Shown here piece after piece: positions 33,259-41,234 of a stretch of DNA of 64,000 nt. The notes beneath the pieces were generated by a model, which saw nothing but the letters and a program-made list of their open reading frames with translations, searched no databases and was not told the origin of the DNA. Source of the DNA: an uncultured Draconibacterium sp. (GTDB taxonomy: Bacteria; Bacteroidota; Bacteroidia; Bacteroidales; Prolixibacteraceae); the NCBI RefSeq assembly GCF_963675065.1, contig NZ_OY775906.1:2458001-2522000 (forward strand). The letters run 5' to 3'. The first letter of the stretch is position 1, and every line of letters starts with the position of its first letter. A program made the position numbers and the translations under genes.

Positions 33259-35808
33259 TTAAAGTTTTACTTGTTTACTTTCAGGTGCTCCCAAATAGCT
33301 CGGTTTCAAGCCTCCGGTGTTTATCATTATTTTCTGAAAAACAATTCCAGGTTCCAGCACCCTAATACGCAAATGGTGTATGCCTTCTTTATTTATTTTA
33401 TGATTTGTAATTTTTTTAATGATACGATTAGCTTGCCATGGTCCCAATTCGCCACGGTACTTTCCATTAATATTTACCACCTGCTCCGGTCCACCATCGA
33501 ACGAAACAGCGTAACGTAATCCTTTATTGGCATTAAAATTTAGCGTTGGAGATACCAATACTTGAACCTCAAAATCTCCGGTTGATGTAAAATCAACAGC
33601 GTATTCCAGATATACTTCCTCGTCATCTGCAGGATAAGCATTCTGCGGAAAGGTGGTTACTGCTGAAGCCGTTTTCCCCAGATCAGGAATAACTTCCCAA
33701 CTAATTGATTCGGTTCCCTTCGCTGTCTGATAGTTTTCTGCTTCGATAGAGACATAACCATCTGCCTCTATAAATGCCATTTTTTCATTCAACACTTCAG
33801 GGATTTCCACGCGTTCAACAGCTGGCATTTTTGCTTGTCGGGGTTCCTGCCAATAGGTGTATCCGATACGAATCTGATCCATCATATGGTTCCATTTTCC
33901 TCCGGCAATTTGCTGATTGTAATGAACGGTTAGCGCTGAATCACGCTTAAAACAGGTTTCTACAACATCGGCCCAATAATTGGCTTCGATATCGTTGTTA
34001 GCAATCAACTGCTTGTTTTTGGCTACCGCATAATACATTTCGTACAAATTGGCTGTTGCATTTGTTGGAAACAATACCAATTGATCGAAAGCATCTTTGT
34101 ACGCATTCGGAATCAGGTTGTAAAGTCGAAGTGCATCAAATGCCAAGTCGCGATACTCGTTACGAACGTGTTCAAATTCATTATAATTTTCAAGACTGTA
34201 GGTTCTTGCATTCAGTAACTCGGGGGTAACGCGGTGGTTGAACTTTGTGTATTGATTGAGAATCCTGGCTGCTTCGTCGGCATAGTTTTCACCAAACTGC
34301 TCGGCACTCCAGTTTTTTATATAATCCTTTAAATTATTCGGATTAAATTGTGTGGGATCCCAGGCCATATCAAGGAAAAAACTAATGGGATATTCCATCG
34401 GTTTCAGATCGCCAACATTTACCACCCAAATGCGATCCACTCCGTGGCTATAGGTAAGGTTCATTTGCTCCCAAACCCGCTGGATTTGAGTAACATTTAT
34501 CCACTTATAATTACGGGGACCACCTACATAATCGAAATGATAGTACATTCCGAAACCTCCTTCGTGTTTTGGGGCGTTTACATCGGGCAATTTGCGCACA
34601 TCACCCCAGTTATCGTCGCACAAAAGAAGTGTAACATCGTCGGGCACACGCATACCATTGTCGTAATAATCCTGCACCTCTTTGTACAAAGCCCAAACCT
34701 GTGGAGTTTCCTCCGGTTTTTTACCCGTTACATCGCTGATGATTTTACGCTGATCTTTTACGATATTTTCCAACAAAGCTATGTTTGTCCCTTCACTCAT
34801 AGCTTCATCACCATCGCCTCGCATACCAACGGTTACTATTGTTTCCCAATCTTTATTTCGCTCCATTCCTTTTTGCCAGAAATCGGATAGTACATCTTTA
34901 TTTTTTGTATAGTCCCAAGGGCCCGAACCGTATTTGTGCCACTCGGCCTGGGCTCTTCCCAAGGGCTCGTGGTGCGAAGTACTCATAACAATACCCAGTT
35001 TGTCAGCTAACGGACCATTTGCCGGATCATCATCGTAAAATGCTTTTCCCCACATTGCGGGCCACATAAAGTTTCCACGTAAGCGAAGAATAAGTTCGAA
35101 AACATGAGCATAAAATTTGTGGTTGATTCCGCCAAATTTTTCGCGTGCCCAGTTTCCAAGAGCCGGTTCTTCATCGTTTAAGAAAATTCCACGATACTTT
35201 ACTTTTGGAGATTCGGTTACCCAACGCCCCGCTTTAACGTACAATTGATCTTTCTTTTCAACCGGAACATCTGCCCACCAATACCAGGGAGAAACACCCA
35301 TTTCGCGCGACAGGTTGAGCATGGCATAAATTGTTCCACGTTTATCGCTTCCTGCTAAAACCAAAGCTTTTTTTACACCCGGAAACGGATTTTCAACCAC
35401 TTGGGTAAAACTACATTCCCACTGGCCATCAATATCAGCTACTTCAATTTTACCGGAACGAATTAATTGATCGATTAATTCGTTTTTACCCAAAGTACCT
35501 ACCAAAATAATTTCTTCAGGCAAGGAAGAATCTGCAGATGAAATTGCGGGAGTATGACCGGTTATCCTGTTTATATCGTTTACAAACCACTCTGCTACAG
35601 TTTTTATTCCCGGGAAGTCATTATTACCAAGTATTACTGTAGCCGGCAGACCATTTTCGATTAGCCCAAAAGATCCCCCTTCTTCTGAAAACGCGATATA
35701 ATCCATTCGGTCCTGAGCTGTTGTACACAGGGGTGCAAAAAGTGCAAACTGAACAAAGACTAAACAAACGGTTGCACCTTTAAAAAGCTCAAATAATTTT
35801 TTATTCAT
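33259..35808 (-). CDS. GH115 xylan alpha-1,2-glucuronidase
   Basis: 849 residues with a signal peptide, predicted periplasmic. Family hallmarks are KYRGIFLNDEEPALGNW (about 205), FELILRLRGNFMWPAMW, MSTSHHEPLGRAQAEW, VGMRGDGDEAM and LLCDDNWGDVRKLP. Then come DYVGGPRNYKWIN and the C-terminal all-beta domain (about 690-845, EADGYVSIEAENY). GH115 enzymes remove (4-O-methyl-)glucuronic acid from internal as well as terminal xyloses, so this complements the GH67 at the right edge, which acts on chain ends. It is the first gene of the GH115-esterase-MFS-GH10-GH43-SDR-uxuA unit, with a regulated-looking promoter upstream. Confidence 0.96.
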   Translation of the reverse strand: MNKKLFELFKGATVCLVFVQFALFAPLCTTAQDRMDYIAFSEEGGSFGLIENGLPATVILGNNDFPGIKTVAEWFVNDINRITGHTPAISSADSSLPEEIILVGTLGKNELIDQLIRSGKIEVADIDGQWECSFTQVVENPFPGVKKALVLAGSDKRGTIYAMLNLSREMGVSPWYWWADVPVEKKDQLYVKAGRWVTESPKVKYRGIFLNDEEPALGNWAREKFGGINHKFYAHVFELILRLRGNFMWPAMWGKAFYDDDPANGPLADKLGIVMSTSHHEPLGRAQAEWHKYGSGPWDYTKNKDVLSDFWQKGMERNKDWETIVTVGMRGDGDEAMSEGTNIALLENIVKDQRKIISDVTGKKPEETPQVWALYKEVQDYYDNGMRVPDDVTLLLCDDNWGDVRKLPDVNAPKHEGGFGMYYHFDYVGGPRNYKWINVTQIQRVWEQMNLTYSHGVDRIWVVNVGDLKPMEYPISFFLDMAWDPTQFNPNNLKDYIKNWSAEQFGENYADEAARILNQYTKFNHRVTPELLNARTYSLENYNEFEHVRNEYRDLAFDALRLYNLIPNAYKDAFDQLVLFPTNATANLYEMYYAVAKNKQLIANNDIEANYWADVVETCFKRDSALTVHYNQQIAGGKWNHMMDQIRIGYTYWQEPRQAKMPAVERVEIPEVLNEKMAFIEADGYVSIEAENYQTAKGTESISWEVIPDLGKTASAVTTFPQNAYPADDEEVYLEYAVDFTSTGDFEVQVLVSPTLNFNANKGLRYAVSFDGGPEQVVNINGKYRGELGPWQANRIIKKITNHKINKEGIHHLRIRVLEPGIVFQKIMINTGGLKPSYLGAPESKQVKL

Positions 35809-35933
35809 TTTATTGGTTTATTTCAGTATTCGTATTGATTCGTCATTTAATTGTTTTTGATTAATCAATATCGCGAATGGTCATAATTTTATTACTTCTC
35901 TTTTTTAGGCATGTAAATAGTGTACTTTTTCAT

Positions 35934-36003
35934 CAAAAATAAGACTATGTCCTTCTTTGGGGTTTAGTTTTTGAATATTTGATTTCTATTTTTACACATA
36001 TTT
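35934..36003 (-). promoter_or_regulatory. GH115 promoter/operator sharing a module with the GH43 promoter
   Basis: The minus strand has TATTTTTG (35934-35941, TAnnTTTG type), CCCC at 35959-35962 and AAATCAAAT-core DNA at 35969-35985. On the plus strand the 17-mer at 35969 matches 14/17 with 51296-51312 upstream of GH43. Both lie at the same distance (34 bp) from the same -7 sequence. A second half-site ACACAT (35994) lies 21 bp beyond GAATAT (35973), mirroring AGACAT/AGACAT upstream of GH43. This is the likely site of the HTCS regulator. Apart from this module and the terminator at 36129, the 377-bp gap (35809-36185) shows nothing else. Confidence 0.6.
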
Positions 36004-36128
36004 CATCATTTCTGAGAATAAAATGATTATAAGTACCTTCATTCAAAATAAATGACTATTGCCAATCAGTCCAGAATTTATATCGGGGCACTTTACGAGG
36101 TTCAGAAAATTGCGGTAATATATTCTAC

Positions 36129-36161
36129 AAAAAAGAGACTGTCTAATAAAGACAGTCTCTT
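36129..36161 (-). terminator. Terminator of the xus core operon
   Basis: A perfect 11-bp stem AAGAGACTGTC/GACAGTCTCTT with a 7-base loop. On the minus strand it is followed by TTTTTT. It lies 25 bp after the xyn10C stop. Confidence 0.92.
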
Positions 36162-36185
36162 AACCTAAACTAAACCTATGTGATA

Positions 36186-38348
36186 CTATTCACCAGATAA
36201 GCCATCTGCAAATCCGGCATAAGCCGGTTTTCTATAATAACCTTCATTCCAAAGACCAATTGGCTGTCCTGCTCTCCATGAAGAGTCGTCCGGACTATCA
36301 AGCGGGCTCCATGCAGTAATACCGTATTGTTGACCTGCCGGAATCAATTCCAGGTACTTTTCAACAACAAACTGATACATGTCTGCCTGAGCTTGCAGGT
36401 CTTCCTCTGTTGCATTTGCTGTTGTTACTCCATCAGCAATACCCATATCCAGTTCTGATATTTTTATCAGTTTCCCGGTAGCAGCCAACAGGTTAAACAT
36501 CTCCACAATTTTATCCTTATCAGAGTTGGTGTTAATGTGCATCTGTGTTCCAATTCCATCAACACGAGCGCCTTGTTCCTCGATATACTCAACAAATTTT
36601 ATAAGCCCTTTACATTTATCAATGTTGTATTCCAGGTTATAATCGTTGATGAATAATTTATCTTCAGGGCTACCGTATTGCACTGCCAGGTTGAAAGCCA
36701 TAACTGCATAATCTTTTCCAAGGTAGTCTTGCCAATAGAATTCGTCAGCAGCCATATCTGTTTTACCAACACCGGATTTCAATTCATACGGATTGCCATC
36801 ATCCATTGGTTCATTCACAACGTCCCAAGCTTTTACGTATCCTTTGGTCACTTCCAGAGTTCCGGAAATCCAGTTCTCCAATGCCCAGGAAAGGGTATCT
36901 GCCTTTTCTTCGGGTGTCAATGGTATTTTATTTCCCGACTCCTCGATCTCCCATACGATATCATCAAAATAATACGTATTGGCTTCTGCTAATTCTGCAA
37001 GATTAAAAGCTATGGTGTTCATACCATTAGCGCCTGCCTGATCGGCTGAAATAACTCCTGAATTTGTATATTCCTGCCATTCGGTAGTAACTGCAGGGTT
37101 ACCAATCATAGACCAATATACATAACCCCCTGGATTATTATGCGATTGAGAAGATATTGTTGCGGGTTTATCTGCTTTAACCTTCATGCTAAACCGATAA
37201 GCTTGACCTGCTTGCAGCTGCTGGGGTGCTTTTACAAAGAACTGAGTATCCCATGTGTTAGTAGGGTTATCTCCCGACTTTACAACAATTGCTCTACCCA
37301 CACCGTCGGCTCCTGTACCCGCGGCACCAATAGTAGCGGGATCTGGCCCAACAGTTATTTCTGTGGCGAAAAAGCTGGAAACATCGTCACTTTCCACATT
37401 GCTGTTAGTTACCAAGTTTGTCCACCACGTAGCAGGCCCTGCTGCAACAGGTTCAACCAAGAAAGAGTAACTATGCCAACTTGGTTTTTGCCATCCGCTT
37501 AAATCTTCCTCATCGAAAGCTCCGTTTTCAATTAAATTTTCTTCCGAACCACTTGCGGTAAGAACCATGTCATCAAAATAAAGATCACCTCCAAATGCTC
37601 CGAAACAAAATTGCAATCGGGTAGCATCCATAGTCGGTGTGAATGTTGCGGAAACATCGCCCCAGCTTTCGCCAAAGGCTATGTTCGGACCGTAATCGGT
37701 TGATGATCCGTTAGTTCGCCAAAAGTCAACGGTAAATGCGCTTGAGGCTTTTGCACGCATTTTTAATGTATATTCCACCCCCTGTGTTAATGGCGTAGGT
37801 AGAGTGTATTCAAGCTGCCAATCCCAACTGTTGGTCTTCGCTTCGGGTGTATTAGCATGCAAAGCGTTGTTGGCATCATTAGGATCAATTTCTATTTCCC
37901 GATCAGCAATTATACCGTTAAGGTATTCAGCATTCTGATTGGCATGCCACGCAAGCGTATGTCCATAAATGGTAACACCCGCTTCTTGTGCGGTAGCAAT
38001 AAATTTATCCACTCCTAATAAGTCCAGGCTTCCATTGTTTTGCACAATTGCACCATGTTTCATTGCATATCCTGCTGTAACTTCATCGAAGTTTGACATG
38101 ATATGACTATAAACCAATCCTTTCTCGTTGAAAGCGTTTAGAGAAACTCCGGCTCCCAATTTAAAATCGGGGCTGGCGCTTCTGTCAACGTATGATTTTA
38201 ACACATCGTATTCATTCAAATACTCCTGTTGGACTACACTTTCCGGTTTATCAACTCTGTAATCGAGTAAACTATCATCAACGCAGGATGCCATAAAAAG
38301 AATAGAAACGGCACCCAACAAAAGTCTATTTATGTATTTCATCTTCAT
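36186..38348 (-). CDS. xyn10C: GH10 endo-xylanase with CBM inserted in the catalytic domain (Xyn10C type), surface lipoprotein
   Basis: 720 residues. The lipobox is MASC, followed by VDDS (acidic residues after Cys, a surface-export signature). The GH10 barrel is split. Its first part (about 50-140, KLGAGVSLNAF to YGHTLAWHANQ) is followed by two carbohydrate-binding-like jelly rolls (about 150-475). The barrel then resumes with the acid/base Glu in KAWDVVNEPMDDG (about 511) and the nucleophile in KISELDMG (about 631). Insertion of CBMs inside GH10 is the known layout of the surface xylanase in Bacteroidota xylan core operons. It would cut xylan at the cell surface for SusC/D import. Confidence 0.95.
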   Translation of the reverse strand: MKMKYINRLLLGAVSILFMASCVDDSLLDYRVDKPESVVQQEYLNEYDVLKSYVDRSASPDFKLGAGVSLNAFNEKGLVYSHIMSNFDEVTAGYAMKHGAIVQNNGSLDLLGVDKFIATAQEAGVTIYGHTLAWHANQNAEYLNGIIADREIEIDPNDANNALHANTPEAKTNSWDWQLEYTLPTPLTQGVEYTLKMRAKASSAFTVDFWRTNGSSTDYGPNIAFGESWGDVSATFTPTMDATRLQFCFGAFGGDLYFDDMVLTASGSEENLIENGAFDEEDLSGWQKPSWHSYSFLVEPVAAGPATWWTNLVTNSNVESDDVSSFFATEITVGPDPATIGAAGTGADGVGRAIVVKSGDNPTNTWDTQFFVKAPQQLQAGQAYRFSMKVKADKPATISSQSHNNPGGYVYWSMIGNPAVTTEWQEYTNSGVISADQAGANGMNTIAFNLAELAEANTYYFDDIVWEIEESGNKIPLTPEEKADTLSWALENWISGTLEVTKGYVKAWDVVNEPMDDGNPYELKSGVGKTDMAADEFYWQDYLGKDYAVMAFNLAVQYGSPEDKLFINDYNLEYNIDKCKGLIKFVEYIEEQGARVDGIGTQMHINTNSDKDKIVEMFNLLAATGKLIKISELDMGIADGVTTANATEEDLQAQADMYQFVVEKYLELIPAGQQYGITAWSPLDSPDDSSWRAGQPIGLWNEGYYRKPAYAGFADGLSGE

Positions 38349-38362
38349 CTTGGTTTTAGCGA

Positions 38363-39415
38363 TTAGTTTACATTATATGATGGCGAGAATGTTTCCATCG
38401 TAACACCCCGGTCGCGAACAACCAGTATATCACTTGTTGCATAACTTTTGCTTCCCATATCAATGGTATAGTCCAGGTAAAGCGCATTACGGTCTTTGTT
38501 TCCCCAGCTGTTTTTCTCTCCATCGATAACAAAAGAACCACTACCCGATGCGGTAAATCCTTCAGTTACTGAAGAAATAGTACAGGCATTCTGGTCATCG
38601 AAGGTAAGTAGCAAAGTGCATGTTACGTTTTCACCGTTTTCATCAACAAGTGTAACCGGGAATTCAACCGTATTCAAAGAAGCAGTATTTAATGCAACCA
38701 CCTCATCATCTTCAACATATTCAGCCCCGCGGGTAACGGTACTGGTTGCTCCGCCTTCGGTAATTACATCTTCACCACGGCGTAAATAGTTACCTTCCCA
38801 TGGATTGATGAATTTTACACAGTAAAGTATAAAGTCTTTTGGTAGAACATCCCAGTCAGTCTCCTTTCCTCTAACAGCTCCGTCAAACTTAGGAACTCCG
38901 GAAAGGATGGAGTCGGCATTTACCACATTAGTCATTCGCAAAGGAATAACATAGGTATTTTTCAGTGCCTCCGGATCGGCAAAAAATGCATCCGAAAGTT
39001 GAACTTCAACGCCATCTTGTATGGTTTTATCCAAATAGATTTTATCAGCAGCCAACGAATAGTAGTTGCTTGGCATAGCTTGAACCGGCATCGTAAATTC
39101 GCTATCGAAATACAGATTGTTGCACAAGTTATTGTCGACAGTTACATCGATACCAATACTTTGATCGTTAGTGTAAACACCACCAATGGTAGCGTAAATT
39201 TCGCACTTATATTCATTATCCAGCGTATTATCGATAATATCTTCGCCAAGTACAATGGTCCTTACCGGATATTGATAGGCAAAATATACAGTGCTGTAGT
39301 CAAAATCCGGAAACTCTACATCCTGATTCTCGCAAGACGTGAATAGCATTGCAAATATTCCGGCCGACACTATCATTAAAAATTTAATCTGTTTCATCTC
39401 TTTCAATATTTTCAA
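38363..39415 (-). CDS. xusE: Surface glycan-binding lipoprotein with DUF1735-type domain (XusE position)
   Basis: 350 residues. Lipobox FTSC is followed by ENQDVEFPDF, acidic residues that suit surface display. An N-terminal DUF1735-like domain (about 35-175: VYFAYQYPVRTIVLGED, YSLAADKIYLDKTIQDGVEVQLSD) precedes a beta-rich C-terminal half (GKETDWDVLPKDFILYCVKFINPW) of the DUF5627 type. It sits between susD and the surface GH10, exactly where XusE lies in the conserved core. It probably binds xylan but has no visible catalytic site. The initiator may be the Met at residue 7, which gives a more standard signal peptide. Confidence 0.85.
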   Translation of the reverse strand: MKILKEMKQIKFLMIVSAGIFAMLFTSCENQDVEFPDFDYSTVYFAYQYPVRTIVLGEDIIDNTLDNEYKCEIYATIGGVYTNDQSIGIDVTVDNNLCNNLYFDSEFTMPVQAMPSNYYSLAADKIYLDKTIQDGVEVQLSDAFFADPEALKNTYVIPLRMTNVVNADSILSGVPKFDGAVRGKETDWDVLPKDFILYCVKFINPWEGNYLRRGEDVITEGGATSTVTRGAEYVEDDEVVALNTASLNTVEFPVTLVDENGENVTCTLLLTFDDQNACTISSVTEGFTASGSGSFVIDGEKNSWGNKDRNALYLDYTIDMGSKSYATSDILVVRDRGVTMETFSPSYNVN

Positions 39416-39430
39416 TTAATATTCAGAAAA

Positions 39431-41209
39431 TTACCAACCTGCATTTTGTTCCAGGTTACTCCATTTCTGTAATTCACCGTAAGGAACTGGTCCGTAATAC
39501 ATGTAATCGGCATAATTTCTCGACTCCACATCAATTGGAGAGTAAGTATTTGTACCATCCGTTTCATCGATTTGTATACCACGAGCCGTTTCGTTCAGGT
39601 TTGCTACCTCCCAGCGACGTAAATCCCAGAAGCGCTGATTCTCGAAACAAAGCTCAATACGACGTTCGTTTCTGATCAATTCGCGCATTGCATCCTGATC
39701 GCCTTTAACCGATTCGAGGTAGGCATCGCCATTATCCAGGCCAATACCTGCTCTTTCGCGGATTGCTTTAATTACATCGTAAGCAGAATACGTGTTTCCA
39801 CCATTACCTGTTGGCCCCCATGCTTCGTTAGCCGCTTCGGCATAAGCAAGGAATATTTCGGTGTAGCGAATACGGGCAGCGTAGTGCTTTTGATCGGTAT
39901 CGAACTCAGGATTTGGGTTACAGTCGTAGCGCAACAGTTTGCGCAAGTAGTAACCGGTACGGGTCGATCTTCCGTTTTCCTGATTAATTCCGTCATTGTC
40001 GTCGGCGTAAGTTCCGGTTACAATTACATCGCTGTTTGGTCCTTGTGTACTTTCGTTTACCACAATATAATCATTCAATCGTGGGTCGCGATTTGCGTAA
40101 GGATTTTCAGGATCGTAGTTACTCGAAGGATCAGTAATCGGATAACCATCAACAGATGGGAATGCATCAACAAGGTTTTGTGTAGGATTTACACGTCCGT
40201 TACCATATAACGACGGAGGGAAGTTATCGGTTTCCAGATCGTTATTCTGACCTACATCACCTCTCCAGATAATTTCGGGTGGTGTTACACCTGAAGCCAA
40301 ACCTTCAATTTCGCTGATATTGGCATACCATGTATTTCCATTCGCAGCCAAACCATTTGGTCCGCCAACACGGTCCAAAACATCGGCAGCAAAGTTCGCA
40401 GCATCTTCCCACGATACAGTTGTACCGGCATTGTAAGCCGGACTTGCAGCCAGTAAAGTAGCCTGAGCACGAATAGCTTCAACAATACGTCCGGTTATAC
40501 GGCCACGCATATGGTTACCGTTTACACGGTTGTAATCGCCGGCGTTTGTAACTCCCAGTGATTGGTATTTTGATGGAACTTCGCCATCAGAAATATTGCC
40601 GAAATCCAAGGGTAAAAGATCCATTGCAGTATTTGCATCAGCAATAATCTGATCGATACATTGCTGGAATGTATTACGTGGCAAGTTAAAGTCCGACTCA
40701 GCCGTTTCAGGCTCAGTAATAATCGGAATCCCCAGTAATTCTCCACCTGCAGTCCAACCACCGTGTGCTTTCAAAAGTGCAAGCATTTGAACGGCTCTCA
40801 GCGCATAAGCCTCACCTTTCAAACGGTCGTTATACATGGTGTTTATCACTTCATCTTTACTCCAAACCACTTCGTCGGTATTGGCTAAAAACAGATTGAT
40901 ATATTGAATAGCATTTCTTCGGCCTTGCCATTGCGACATTGGATTAGTACTGGCTGTCCACGATCCGGTGGCCATTGCCAGATAATCGTTATCGTTATCA
41001 TTGGTTACTGCATCATCTGTTGCCACATCGCTTTGCGGAGCCGACGAATAAGGCAATAATATGTATGCGTTGGCCAAAATACCTTGTGCATATGTAGGCT
41101 CGTTGTACATCGCGTCAAGTCCCCTATTGTTCTCCAAAGCCGGATCGAACATGTCGTCGCAGGCGGTGAACAGAAGTACAAGAACCACTAATTTTATTAT
41201 ATTCTTCAT
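39431..41209 (-). CDS. xusD: SusD-like xylan-binding lipoprotein (second pair)
   Basis: 592 residues. The signal is MKNIIKLVVLVLLFTAC, with DD right after the Cys (surface export). RagB/SusD fold features are the N-terminal TPR-like helices (YAQGILANAYILLP, LKGEAYALRAVQMLALLKAHGG) and the late signature MRELIRNERRIELCFENQRFWDLRRW. It would cap the SusC channel encoded just upstream (25 bp) and bind xylo-oligosaccharides at the cell surface. It pairs with the SusC at 41235. Confidence 0.96.
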   Translation of the reverse strand: MKNIIKLVVLVLLFTACDDMFDPALENNRGLDAMYNEPTYAQGILANAYILLPYSSAPQSDVATDDAVTNDNDNDYLAMATGSWTASTNPMSQWQGRRNAIQYINLFLANTDEVVWSKDEVINTMYNDRLKGEAYALRAVQMLALLKAHGGWTAGGELLGIPIITEPETAESDFNLPRNTFQQCIDQIIADANTAMDLLPLDFGNISDGEVPSKYQSLGVTNAGDYNRVNGNHMRGRITGRIVEAIRAQATLLAASPAYNAGTTVSWEDAANFAADVLDRVGGPNGLAANGNTWYANISEIEGLASGVTPPEIIWRGDVGQNNDLETDNFPPSLYGNGRVNPTQNLVDAFPSVDGYPITDPSSNYDPENPYANRDPRLNDYIVVNESTQGPNSDVIVTGTYADDNDGINQENGRSTRTGYYLRKLLRYDCNPNPEFDTDQKHYAARIRYTEIFLAYAEAANEAWGPTGNGGNTYSAYDVIKAIRERAGIGLDNGDAYLESVKGDQDAMRELIRNERRIELCFENQRFWDLRRWEVANLNETARGIQIDETDGTNTYSPIDVESRNYADYMYYGPVPYGELQKWSNLEQNAGW

Positions 41210-41234
41210 CGTTAAAATTCTTTAGTGTTACTTA